DNA of 61,955 nt from an uncultured Faecalibacterium sp. (lineage in GTDB: Bacteria > Bacillota > Clostridia > Oscillospirales > Ruminococcaceae), in the NCBI GenBank assembly GCA_900539945.1, contig UQDV01000014.1, positions 1 through 61,955 on the forward strand, in the 5' to 3' direction. The translations under genes and the position numbers were made by a program. Shown here in pieces: positions 42,413-50,571 of the stretch. Numbering within the stretch: position 1 is the stretch's first letter; each line of letters starts with the position of its first letter. The notes below the pieces were generated by a model. It made no database searches and was not told where the DNA came from. It saw only the letters and a list, made by a program, of their open reading frames with translations.

Positions 42413-42448
42413 GTGCTCCGGAAACGACTGCGGTCGTTTCCGGAGCAC
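42413..42448. repeat. Perfect 16-bp hairpin, variable-stem family, member 2
   Basis: GTGCTCCGGAAACGAC, loop TGCG, GTCGTTTCCGGAGCAC. Same architecture as 2741-2776, here in the opposite orientation, with an unrelated stem sequence. Confidence 0.75.
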
Positions 42449-42629
42449 TTTTTCACGAGAAGGGCCGGAACGGGAAACGACATCTTTTTTAGAACACAGA
42501 GTGGGGCGGTTTTCCCGGAGTATCCAACCCTGCTGTTAATTCAGGGATTTGTTGCGGGATAATCCGGAACCAGCAGCAACCGTTTGCCTATACATCCATT
42601 TCTCCGCTACGACCCCATCCCGTGAAAAC

Positions 42630-42665
42630 GCAAGACCGGACAGCCTGCAGGCTGTCCGGTCTTGC
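42630..42665. repeat. Perfect 16-bp hairpin, variable-stem family, member 3
   Basis: GCAAGACCGGACAGCC, loop TGCA, GGCTGTCCGGTCTTGC, preceded by CCCGTGAAAA as at 2741. Confidence 0.75.
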
Positions 42666-42728
42666 TCTTATTTAGAATCTTTCCTTATTTCATGCCCAGA
42701 GCGAAGCGGAGGGCATTTTCAATGAGAC

Positions 42729-43268
42729 TCAATCAAAATGATACTCCACCAGCTCGCAGTTGCGGATGCCGGCCAGGGCGTATTCCTCGTTGGTCATGTC
42801 GTGAAAATAGGATTCCACCACCCGGGCGATGCCGTTGTGGGCCACCAACAGGTAGGTCTTGTCCGTTTGGTCCCGCAGTTCGTCCAGCAGGTTGTAGATG
42901 CGCTGGGCCAGCTGCAGCATGCTCTCGCCGCCGTCGTAGCGGTCGGCAAAGCAGGTCTTGGAGATGCGGAACTTCTCGCCGTTGCGGGGTGTGCCCTCGT
43001 AGCGGCCGAAGCACTGCTCCCGCAGGCGCGGCTCACACCGGGCGGGGATGCCGGTGGCATCGGCGATGGCTTTTGCCGTGTCGGCGGCGCGGGACAGGGG
43101 AGAATACAGGATCTCGTCGATGGCATAGCCGCCGGCCTTTACCTTCTGGCCCAGGGCCCGGGCCTGTGCCCGGCCCCGCTCGGTGAGGGGACTGTCGGTC
43201 ATGCCGCAGATCTTGTTTTCCACGTTCCACACGGTCTCGCCGTGGCGGGTAAAATACAGCTTGTGCAT
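42729..43268 (-). CDS. Histidine phosphatase family protein (phosphoglycerate mutase-like)
   Basis: 179 aa. The RHG motif FTRHGETVWN is at residues 6-15 (phosphorylated His), SPLSRAADTAKAI near 56 holds the second Arg, Glu occurs near 85-90, and LLVAHNGIARVV near 140 holds the second His. The protein is shorter than glycolytic dPGM, so it is a phosphatase such as those acting on alpha-ribazole phosphate or small sugar phosphates. AAGGAGCTGCC precedes the ATG. It lies 9 bp after the PanE-like gene in the same operon. Confidence 0.9.
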   Translation of the reverse strand: MHKLYFTRHGETVWNVENKICGMTDSPLTERGRAQARALGQKVKAGGYAIDEILYSPLSRAADTAKAIADATGIPARCEPRLREQCFGRYEGTPRNGEKFRISKTCFADRYDGGESMLQLAQRIYNLLDELRDQTDKTYLLVAHNGIARVVESYFHDMTNEEYALAGIRNCELVEYHFD

Positions 43269-43277
43269 GGCAGCTCC

Positions 43278-44180
43278 TTACTTGCAGTAGCCCGCCTCGA
43301 TCTCCTGGATGCGGGCATAGAAAAAGTCGTTGGCGGGGGTGGGCATGCCGTACTTTTTGGCCCGGGCGCGCACCACACCGGCAAATTCCTCCACCTCGGT
43401 GGGACGCTTTGCCAGCACGTCCTGCCGCATGCTGGGCATGCCGTCCGGGTTGAAGGTGGGCATGGCAGTGCGCAAAAACTGCTCGTCGTTGTCGCGGGGC
43501 AGGGGCACGCCCTCCAGATTGGCCAGCCGGATGACCTCCTGCATGGCCTCGTGCATCTTGGCCTGTGCCTCAGCCGACCGGCACAGCCCGCCGTAGGTCA
43601 GGTCAAAGGCGGCGGCTGCCTGATTCAGACCGTCGTTCACCATCAGCTTGTTCCACTGCTTGTACAGAATGTCGCTGCAGGGTTCGTTGGCGATGCCGCA
43701 GGCGTCCAGATAGTCGGCCACGGCCTGCACACGGCCGGTCATAGCACCGTCCCGCTCGCCGAACTGGATCTTGCCTGCCTGGTTGAACACCAGTGTGCGG
43801 CCGCTGCGGGTGGCATCCATACCGATGGCCACGCTCCACAGGGTGCGGCCAGGGTAGGCGGTTTCGATGTGCTCCTCGCTGGTGATGCCGTTGAGCACGC
43901 TGAGGATGACGGTGTCCGGGCCCACAAAGTTCTTCATGTCGGCAATGGCCTGGTCCAGCACGGTGGCCTTCACCGCCACCAGCAGCAGGTCCACCGGCTT
44001 GCCCTGGGCCGGGGTGACGTAGGAAAACCGGCATTCCTCGCCGTTGCACACCACCGGCTGGGCGGCGTAGCGGGCAATGCGGGCTTCGTCGGCAATTACC
44101 TGCACGCCGGGCATTTTGCGCCCGAACAGGATGCCAAGGGCCCCCAGACCGATGAGGGCCGAAGTTCTGATCTGATTCAT
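43278..44180 (-). CDS. Ketopantoate reductase (PanE/ApbA) family protein
   Basis: 300 aa from the ATG at 44180, which overlaps the preceding stop codon as ATGA. The Rossmann motif IGLGALGILFG starts at residue 10, KATVLDQAI and the SVLNGITSEEHI loop follow, and the catalytic Lys in YKQWNKLMVNDGLN near residue 185 is conserved. It reduces 2-dehydropantoate with NADPH if a true PanE, but no other pantothenate genes are nearby and paralogues with other 2-oxoacid substrates exist. Confidence 0.82.
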   Translation of the reverse strand: MNQIRTSALIGLGALGILFGRKMPGVQVIADEARIARYAAQPVVCNGEECRFSYVTPAQGKPVDLLLVAVKATVLDQAIADMKNFVGPDTVILSVLNGITSEEHIETAYPGRTLWSVAIGMDATRSGRTLVFNQAGKIQFGERDGAMTGRVQAVADYLDACGIANEPCSDILYKQWNKLMVNDGLNQAAAAFDLTYGGLCRSAEAQAKMHEAMQEVIRLANLEGVPLPRDNDEQFLRTAMPTFNPDGMPSMRQDVLAKRPTEVEEFAGVVRARAKKYGMPTPANDFFYARIQEIEAGYCK

Positions 44181-44404
44181 AACAGTTCCTCCGAGATCTT
44201 CTGCAGGGTGCCGTCCGGCAGCAGGTGCACCCGGCTGCCCTCGTCGATGCCCAGCCGGGTGAGTTCTTTGTCCGGGTAGGGCAGGGTGCAGCAGGCACCG
44301 TCGGTGCCCTCCAGCACCACATCGCACAGCACAGGCTGCCCGGCGGGCAGTTCCTCACAGCCGTACATCTGCTCTTCAATGCGCAGCACACGGTATTCCG
44401 GCAT
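44177..44404 (-). CDS. Small conserved-looking protein upstream of the PanE-like gene
   Basis: 75 aa from the ATG at 44404, which has AAAGGAG upstream. The protein (starting MPEYRVLRIEEQMYGCEELP) is acidic with three Cys, and its GIDEGSRVHLLPDG end resembles a small beta-barrel. I do not recognise a family. It overlaps the PanE-like gene by 4 bp, so the pair is translationally coupled, and it lies first in an operon divergent from the LysR gene. Confidence 0.6.
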   Translation of the reverse strand: MPEYRVLRIEEQMYGCEELPAGQPVLCDVVLEGTDGACCTLPYPDKELTRLGIDEGSRVHLLPDGTLQKISEELL

Positions 44405-44509
44405 GGCACAGCGCTCCTTTGCATTTATGGTAAGTATGATCGTATTATAGCGCAACCGGCTGCCGCCGTGCAAGAGGTTCCTTTGCCGGGTCTTTTCCGC
44501 CCCGGCGGC

Positions 44510-44539
44510 TTGACAGTGCGGTAGGGGAATTGATACAAT
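44510..44539 (+). promoter_or_regulatory. Promoter of the LysR gene
   Basis: TTGACA, 18-bp spacer, TACAAT. A TATAAT on the minus strand near 44440-44450, with TTGCAC 18 bp upstream of it, would serve the divergent operon. Confidence 0.75.
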
Positions 44540-44569
44540 AAACAGTATCACACAAAACGGGGGAACAGC

Positions 44570-45487
44570 ATGAATATTACGGAACTTCGTTATCTGGTGG
44601 CCATCATGAAGTGGGGCTCGGTGAGCGCGGCGGCAAAGCAGATGTACGCCGCCCAGCCCAACGTGAGCAAGGCGCTGAAGAACCTGGAAGAGGAATACGG
44701 CATCCGCATGTTTGAGCGCTCGTCCACCGGCATGATCCCCACCGAACAGGGACGGCACTTCATCGAGCAGGCCCAGCGGGTGCTGCAGGAGGTGGACCGG
44801 CTGGACGCTGACGCCCGCCGTCGGCAGGGCGAGTGCGCAGAGCTGCGGGTGGCCCTGCCCCATGCCACCTATGCGTCCTATGCGGCGGTGGATTTTCTGC
44901 AGCAGGCGGCGGGCAGCGAGCAGCTGCGGGTGCACATCCGGGAGGCTGGTTCCATGGAGGGGCTGGACTTTGTGCTGCGCCGGGGCTACCATCTGGCCCT
45001 GCTGCGCTACGCCGAGGAGGACGAGGACTACTACAGCCGCTACTGTGCCCGGCGCGGGCTGCACCGGGAGCAGATCATGGAGTTTGAGTACCGGCTGCTG
45101 GTGAACCGCGACAGCCCTCTGGCCCGGCACGAGGTGCACGACCTGGCCGAGCTGAACCGCTACACCGAGGTGCTGCACGATGACTTCCAGCTGCCGGGCG
45201 AGGAAGGCAGCAGCCTGCGCTGGCAGGTGAACGAGAACCGCCGGGTGCATGTGTACGAGCGGTGCAGCCAGTTTTCCATTCTGCAGAGCCTGCCCACGGC
45301 CTACATGTGGGCGTCGCCCATGCCGCAGCGGGCACTGGAACAGTACCATCTGGTGCTGAAAAAATGCCCGGCCCAGAACCAGCGTATGCGGGATGTGCTG
45401 GTGTACCCGGACAAGGGCGGGCTGCGGCCGGAGGAGGAAAAGTTCATCGAGCTGCTGCGCCGTCAGGCGGCCCTGACCGTAAAGTAA
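44570..45487 (+). CDS. LysR-family transcriptional regulator
   Basis: 305 aa. The N-terminal helix-turn-helix (ELRYLVAIMKWGSVSAAAKQ through NVSKALKNLEEEYG) is typical, and the effector-binding domain spans about residues 90-295. It is divergent from the 75-aa/PanE/phosphatase operon and may control it, as LysR regulators often do. The ATG has CGGGGGAACAGC upstream, an imperfect ribosome site. The effector is unknown. Confidence 0.9.
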   Translation: MNITELRYLVAIMKWGSVSAAAKQMYAAQPNVSKALKNLEEEYGIRMFERSSTGMIPTEQGRHFIEQAQRVLQEVDRLDADARRRQGECAELRVALPHATYASYAAVDFLQQAAGSEQLRVHIREAGSMEGLDFVLRRGYHLALLRYAEEDEDYYSRYCARRGLHREQIMEFEYRLLVNRDSPLARHEVHDLAELNRYTEVLHDDFQLPGEEGSSLRWQVNENRRVHVYERCSQFSILQSLPTAYMWASPMPQRALEQYHLVLKKCPAQNQRMRDVLVYPDKGGLRPEEEKFIELLRRQAALTVK

Positions 45488-45561
45488 GGGGCAGACCGGT
45501 TAAGAACTGGTAAAAACCAGGACCGCAAAAACCGCCGGGATCGGCAAAGAAATTTGACCCT

Positions 45562-45595
45562 ACAGCCGGAACGATGTGTCGTTCCGGCTGTTTTT
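45562..45595 (+). terminator. Intrinsic terminator after the LysR gene
   Basis: ACAGCCGGAACGA, loop TGTG, TCGTTCCGGCTGT, then TTTT. Confidence 0.9.
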
Positions 45596-45693
45596 GTGTG
45601 CAGGTAAGCGCAAAAAAGAAACGGAGCTGCAACTAAAAAACTTTGCTGGTATATCAATTTGGATATGCCGGTATGCCGGAACCGGAGTATCGC

Positions 45694-45720
45694 TTTTATG
45701 AAAAATATGTTAACATGAGC
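45694..45720 (+). promoter_or_regulatory. Motif shared upstream of both cstA genes, copy 1
   Basis: TTTATGAAAAATATGTTAACATGAGC here and a near-copy at about 47614-47639 precede the two cstA genes at similar distance. The GTTAAC core is palindromic and may be an operator overlapping the -10 region. Confidence 0.5.
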
Positions 45721-45801
45721 ACAGAAAGTTGGCTGTCCTGCATGGAAAAGATGGGATGATTTTCCAGACGGAACAGCAAAACCGAAAAGGAGGTTTCTGG
45801 T

Positions 45802-47301
45802 ATGATCAGTTTCTTACTCTGTCTTGCGATCCTGATCGTGGGCTACTTTGTCTACGGTAAGATCGTGGACAACACCTTTGGCCCGGACGACCGCGAAACG
45901 CCTGCTGTGCGCATCAACGACGGTGTTGACTATGTCGTGATGCCTCAGTGGAAGCTGTTCCTGGTCCAGCTGCTGAACATTGCAGGTCTGGGCCCCATCT
46001 TCGGTGCCATGCAGGGCGCTTTGTGGGGGCCGGTGGTCTTTTTGTGGATCACCTTCGGCACCATCTTTGCAGGCGGTGTGCATGACTACTTCTCCGGCAT
46101 GATGAGCGAGCGCAACGACGGCGCTTCCATTGCCGAGATCACCGGCAAGTACTTAGGCCCCGTGATGCAGAACGTCATGCGTGTGTTCTCGGTGGTGCTG
46201 CTGATCATGGTGGGCACCGTGTTCGCCGTGGGCCCTGCCGGCCTGATCGTGGAGCTGTGCAGCCAGAGCGGCGCTTCCGGCGTGCTCACTTCGCTGCTGT
46301 TCTGGCTGATCATCATTCTGGTGTACTACTTCATTGCCACCTTCATCTCCATTGATGCGGTCATCGGCAAGATCTACCCCATCTTCGGCATCTGCCTGAT
46401 CATCATGGCCATCGGCGTCATCGTTGGCATCTTCACCAACCCCGCCTACACCATCCCGGAGATCTGGGATCACTTCGGCAGCATGCATCCGTCGGGCACC
46501 CCGATCTGGAGCTTCATGTTCATCACCGTTGCCTGCGGTGCCATTTCCGGCTTCCACTCCACCCAGTCGCCCCTGATGGCGCGCTGCATGAAGAGCGAGA
46601 AGCAGGGCCATTTCGTGTTCTACGGTGCCATGGTGTGTGAGGGCGTCATCGCTCTGATCTGGGCCGCAGCCGGCTGCAGCCTGTACGAGGTGACCGGCGG
46701 CCTGAACACCGGTCTGGCCGAAGCACTGGCCATGGGCCAGTCCAAGGCCATCTACGACGTGTGCTCCAAGACCATGGGCGGCGTGGGCATCGCACTGGCC
46801 ATGATCGGCGTGGTGGTATGCCCCATCACCTCCGGCGATACCGCGTTCCGTTCTGCCCGTCTGACCCTGGCCGACTGGTTCAAGATCGACCAGGACAGCT
46901 ACGCAAACCGCCTGAAGCTGTGCATCCCCGTGCTGGGTGTGGGCGCGTTCCTGGGCATCGGCAACGCACTGGGCTTCATCAACTACACGGTCATCTGGCG
47001 CTACTTCAGCTGGACCAACCAGACCCTGGCCATGATCGTGCTGTGGGCCGCCTCCATGTACCTCTTTAAAGAAAAGAAGAACTTCTGGATCACCGCTGTT
47101 CCCGCTACCTTCATGAGCGCCGTGTCCAGCACCTACTTCGTGCTGGCACCTGAGTGCCTGGGCGGCCTGCTGAACAGTAAGACCGCTGAGGGTGCCACCA
47201 TTTACAATACCGCTGTGGCGTACCCCGTAGGCGTCCTCTTTGCCGTGGCCATGCTGGCCATCTTTATCCACGCGACCAAGAAGAGCGCGGCAAAAGCCTG
47301 A
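45802..47301 (+). CDS. cstA: CstA-family carbon starvation transporter, copy 1
   Basis: 499 aa with about 14-16 membrane segments. The N-terminus with GYFVYGKIVDNTFGPDDRETPA and the following VDYVVMP and PIFGAMQGALWGP are hallmarks of CstA/YjiY, proteins that import pyruvate or peptides. This is the shorter CstA form common in Clostridia, without the long C-terminal domain of E. coli CstA. AAAAGGAGG precedes the ATG. It is almost identical to the next gene except near residues 150-160 and at the C-terminus, evidence for tandem duplication. Confidence 0.92.
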   Translation: MISFLLCLAILIVGYFVYGKIVDNTFGPDDRETPAVRINDGVDYVVMPQWKLFLVQLLNIAGLGPIFGAMQGALWGPVVFLWITFGTIFAGGVHDYFSGMMSERNDGASIAEITGKYLGPVMQNVMRVFSVVLLIMVGTVFAVGPAGLIVELCSQSGASGVLTSLLFWLIIILVYYFIATFISIDAVIGKIYPIFGICLIIMAIGVIVGIFTNPAYTIPEIWDHFGSMHPSGTPIWSFMFITVACGAISGFHSTQSPLMARCMKSEKQGHFVFYGAMVCEGVIALIWAAAGCSLYEVTGGLNTGLAEALAMGQSKAIYDVCSKTMGGVGIALAMIGVVVCPITSGDTAFRSARLTLADWFKIDQDSYANRLKLCIPVLGVGAFLGIGNALGFINYTVIWRYFSWTNQTLAMIVLWAASMYLFKEKKNFWITAVPATFMSAVSSTYFVLAPECLGGLLNSKTAEGATIYNTAVAYPVGVLFAVAMLAIFIHATKKSAAKA

Positions 47302-47715
47302 TCTCCCCGGAAGGCAGCCGACACCTTCCCATTTTCTCCGAAGCCCCTCCACCGGTCCCATCCCGGTGGAGGGGCTTTCTTGTGCAACAAAATTGCACGA
47401 ATAGGAGATTTTTGGACAAAATTGAACACCTTGCACAAAAACGGGCCGAAAACTTTGGCAGAGGGGATTTTGCACGATTCCGGAAAAGATCTTTTGCCAT
47501 CGGATAAGAAATTTTGCCGTTGATTCGTTTAAAAACGGCTGACAATATTCCAACGAAGTATGGATGTATATACTTTTTGATATGGGAACCATACCAGAAA
47601 AATATTAACACATTTATGAAATAAGTGTTAACATGAAGCCAGAGATTGGTCAGAGCCCCGGTGAGGTCGCAAATACGAACACCGGCGGCTTGAAATCAAA
47701 AAGGAGGTTTCTAGT
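47302..47715 (+). other. Regulatory gap between the two cstA genes
   Basis: It holds a terminator (47341-47379), then four GTGCAA/TTGCAC hexamers at 47382, 47393, 47431 and 47470, the last three about 38 bp apart, then TTAACAC...GTGTTAA (about 47605-47635) overlapping the shared cstA motif. The ribosome site is at 47700-47706. No gene is supported. Confidence 0.55.
47341..47379 (+). terminator. Intrinsic terminator after cstA copy 1
   Basis: AAGCCCCTCCACCGG / CCGGTGGAGGGGCTT around TCCCATC, followed by TCTTG. Confidence 0.85.
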
Positions 47716-49221
47716 ATGATTAGTTTCTTACTCTGTCTGGCGCTCTTGATCATCGGCTACTTTGTCTATGGCAAGATCGTTGACAACACGTTCGGCCCGG
47801 ACGACCGTGAAACGCCTGCTGTGCGCATCAACGATGGTGTTGACTACGTTGTGATGCCCCAGTGGAAGCTGTTCCTGGTCCAGCTGCTGAACATTGCAGG
47901 TTTGGGTCCCATCTTCGGTGCACTGCAGGGTGCTCTGTGGGGCCCCGTGGTGTTCCTGTGGATCACCTTCGGCACCATCTTTGCAGGTGGCGTGCATGAC
48001 TACTTCTCCGGCATGATGAGCGAGCGCAACGAGGGTGCTTCCATCGCTGAGGTCACCGGCAAGTACCTCGGACCTGTCATGCAGAACATCATGCGTGTGT
48101 TCTCGGTCGTGCTGCTGATCATGGTCGGTACCGTGTTTGCAGTGGGCCCTGCCGGCCTGATCGTTACCCTGTGCAAGAACGGCGGCCTGTCCGGCGTGGT
48201 GACCACCACCCTGTTCTGGCTGATCATCATCCTGGTGTACTACTTCATCGCAACCTTTATCTCCATTGATGCCATCATCGGCAAGATCTACCCCGTGTTC
48301 GGCATCTGCCTGATCATCATGGCTGTGGGCGTTATCATTGGTATCTTCACCAACCCCGCTTACACCATCCCCGAACTGTGGTCGAACTTCCACAGCATGC
48401 ATCCGTCGGGCACCCCGATCTGGAGCTTCATGTTCATCACCGTTGCCTGCGGTGCTATCTCCGGTTTCCACTCCACCCAGTCGCCTCTGATGGCTCGCTG
48501 CATGAAGAGTGAGAAGCAGGGCCACTTCGTGTTCTACGGTGCCATGGTCTGCGAGGGCGTCATCGCTCTGATCTGGGCTGCAGCAGGCTGCGCTCTGTAC
48601 ACCATCACCGACGGTAAGATGACCGGTCTGGCCGAGGCTCTGAGCGCCGGTCAGTCTGCCGCCATCTACGACGTCTGCCTCAAGACCATGGGCAATGTGG
48701 GCGTGGCTCTGGCAATGATCGGCGTGGTCATCTGCCCCATCACCTCTGGTGATACTGCCTTCCGTTCCGCTCGTCTGACCCTGTCCGACTGGCTGAAGAT
48801 CGATCAGGACAGCTACGTAAACCGCCTGAAGCTGTGCATCCCCGTGCTGGGCGTTGGTTCTTTCCTGGGCATCGGCAACGCACTGGGCTTCATCAACTAC
48901 ACCGTGATCTGGCGTTACTTCAGCTGGACCAACCAGACCCTGGCTATGATCGTGCTGTGGGCTGCTTCCATGTACCTGTTCAAGGAGAAGAAGAACTACT
49001 GGATCACCGCTGTTCCCGCTACCTTTATGAGCGCTGTGTCCTGCACCTACTTCGTGCTGGCTCCCGAGTGCCTGGGCAAGATGATCAACACCTATGCAGA
49101 CGGCAAGCTGGTGGCTTACAATACCGCCGTTGCTTACCCCATCGGCATCGTCTTTGCCATTGCAATGCTGGTCATCTTCATCCATGCCACCAAGAAGCAC
49201 ACCGCTTCTCAGAAGGCATAA
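47716..49221 (+). CDS. cstA: CstA-family carbon starvation transporter, copy 2
   Basis: 501 aa. Same topology and motifs as copy 1, with replacements concentrated near residue 150 (VTLCKNGGLSGVVTTTL here) and in the region 285-300 and the C-terminal 30 residues. Its codon choice includes more GCT and CTG-rich high-expression codons than copy 1, so it may be the more strongly expressed copy. Ribosome site and first codons match copy 1, so the duplicated unit includes the translation start. Each copy has its own promoter region and terminator. Confidence 0.92.
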   Translation: MISFLLCLALLIIGYFVYGKIVDNTFGPDDRETPAVRINDGVDYVVMPQWKLFLVQLLNIAGLGPIFGALQGALWGPVVFLWITFGTIFAGGVHDYFSGMMSERNEGASIAEVTGKYLGPVMQNIMRVFSVVLLIMVGTVFAVGPAGLIVTLCKNGGLSGVVTTTLFWLIIILVYYFIATFISIDAIIGKIYPVFGICLIIMAVGVIIGIFTNPAYTIPELWSNFHSMHPSGTPIWSFMFITVACGAISGFHSTQSPLMARCMKSEKQGHFVFYGAMVCEGVIALIWAAAGCALYTITDGKMTGLAEALSAGQSAAIYDVCLKTMGNVGVALAMIGVVICPITSGDTAFRSARLTLSDWLKIDQDSYVNRLKLCIPVLGVGSFLGIGNALGFINYTVIWRYFSWTNQTLAMIVLWAASMYLFKEKKNYWITAVPATFMSAVSCTYFVLAPECLGKMINTYADGKLVAYNTAVAYPIGIVFAIAMLVIFIHATKKHTASQKA

Positions 49222-49251
49222 GGCTTTGACCGCACTGCTCAACTAAACCAT

Positions 49252-49300
49252 CTGCGCCCGCCGCTGCCCGACCAAACAGCGGCGGGCGCTGTTGTTTTTG
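49252..49300 (+). terminator. Intrinsic terminator after cstA copy 2
   Basis: GCGCCCGCCGCTG / CAGCGGCGGGCGC with a 10-nt loop, followed by TGTTGTTTTT. Confidence 0.88.
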
Positions 49301-49423
49301 CAGCGCAGAAAGTTTGGGAAAACGCACAAACCTTTTTGGCAAATCTTAGCGGCCAAAGGGGTTGCATTTGCACCGGTAAGGTGCGAAAATAGAAGCAAAT
49401 CTAAGCAAAGAAGGGAACGACCC

Positions 49424-50440
49424 ATGATTTTCAGACCCGCACAACTGGGCATGGCAAAACTGGACCGACTGGAGCTGGAGCAGGACAAAAAGGCCTGCCG
49501 CAAGATCGGCCCCTGTGGTGTCGGCAAAAAGGCCCTGTACCTCAACAGCTTTTACATCGACCGCCGCTATTATCTGCCCTATGGCAGTATCTCCCGCGTG
49601 TTCAAGCGGGTGGCCATGAGTTCCGGCGGCTTTACCGGCAAGGGCATGTTTGCCTCCATGGCCTACCTTGTGGTGGAGTACGACGGCGGCAAGCAGAAGC
49701 AGTGCAATTTCAAGGATGAACGGGACGTGGACAAGCTGCTGGAGGTGCTGGCCAAAGAGCAGCCGCAGATCCCGCTGCTGAGCGAAGCCGGTGAGCAGGC
49801 CCTGCAGAAAAAGGAGGCCGAAAAGGCCGCCCGCAAGCTGCCGGAGCTGACCGACGAAGCAAAGTACAGCGTGACGGTGCTGCGCAAGGCCAAAGAATAT
49901 CTGGAGGAAAAGCCGGAGCTGGCCGAAGAACTGAGCGCCGCCGAGCGCCGCAAGCGCGCGCAGCTGCAGAGCAAGCCGGTGTACCGCTATGTGGCGCTGG
50001 CCATCTTCGTGTTCGGCATCGTGTCGGCAGCCTACGGCCTGTATGCGGTGACGAACCATGTAGGCAACTACGGCATCTACTTTGCCTTGTTTGGTTTTGC
50101 GGCCGTCTTCCTGTTCTCCAGCTACAACATGCTGCCCACGGCCCGCAACAACAACAATGCCATCATGAAGCGCGCCGACAAGGCGGAAGCGGCCATGGCG
50201 GAGTATGTAAAGCACTACCCCAATGGTGCTTTCCCGGTGCCCAGCTGCTATGCCCATCCCATCGTGCTCAAGCAGATGACCGACGCCATTGAAGAGGGCC
50301 GTGCCGTGACCGTGCCCGAAGCACTGGACGCTGTGGAAAAGCGCCTGCAGGCCCTGAATGCGGACGTGCAGGTGGAGCAGGAGGAATACGACGAGGTGGT
50401 GGTCATCAAGGCCATGTTCCTGAACCACGACTATCAGTGA
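49424..50440 (+). CDS. Unknown protein with two central membrane segments
   Basis: 338 aa from the ATG at 49424, which has AAGGGAACG upstream; the longer frame to 49292 lacks a site. The first 110 residues are soluble with a beta-rich look (SFYIDRRYYLPYGSISRVFKRV). Residues about 115-185 are charged and helical, probably coiled coil. Two hydrophobic segments (about 187-210 and 217-237) form a membrane hairpin, and a soluble tail follows. The first part recalls PH-like membrane-associated domains, but I do not recognise the family. It stands alone with its own terminator. Confidence 0.7.
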   Translation: MIFRPAQLGMAKLDRLELEQDKKACRKIGPCGVGKKALYLNSFYIDRRYYLPYGSISRVFKRVAMSSGGFTGKGMFASMAYLVVEYDGGKQKQCNFKDERDVDKLLEVLAKEQPQIPLLSEAGEQALQKKEAEKAARKLPELTDEAKYSVTVLRKAKEYLEEKPELAEELSAAERRKRAQLQSKPVYRYVALAIFVFGIVSAAYGLYAVTNHVGNYGIYFALFGFAAVFLFSSYNMLPTARNNNNAIMKRADKAEAAMAEYVKHYPNGAFPVPSCYAHPIVLKQMTDAIEEGRAVTVPEALDAVEKRLQALNADVQVEQEEYDEVVVIKAMFLNHDYQ

Positions 50441-50447
50441 AATCTTT

Positions 50448-50487
50448 TAAGGGACGGCTGCATGGTTGATGCGGCCGTCCTTTTTTG
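50448..50487 (+). terminator. Intrinsic terminator after the 338-aa gene
   Basis: AAGGGACGGC-TGCAT / ATGC-GGCCGTCCTTTTTT. Confidence 0.82.
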
Positions 50488-50501
50488 TTGAGGCTAACTT
50501 C

Positions 50502-50530
50502 TTGCGCGGCCGACAGCGGCGGCCTATAAT
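50502..50530 (+). promoter_or_regulatory. Promoter of the aldo/keto reductase gene
   Basis: TTGCGC, 17-bp spacer, TATAAT. Confidence 0.65.
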
Positions 50531-50571
50531 AAAAACAGGAATGCAAATTACCCCGGATGGAGGAAACAGCT

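Larger units (their letters stand above)
42361..42716. repeat. Palindrome-bounded intergenic element with 25-bp exact inverted ends
   Basis: 42361-42385 and 42692-42716 are exact reverse complements and are themselves TGCCC...GGGCA hairpins. Between them are two perfect 16-bp hairpins (42413-42448 and 42630-42665) and AT-rich TATTTTTAAT blocks. It contains no ORF of note. It resembles a non-autonomous, MITE-like element or a pair of repeat units in opposite orientation. Confidence 0.7.
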
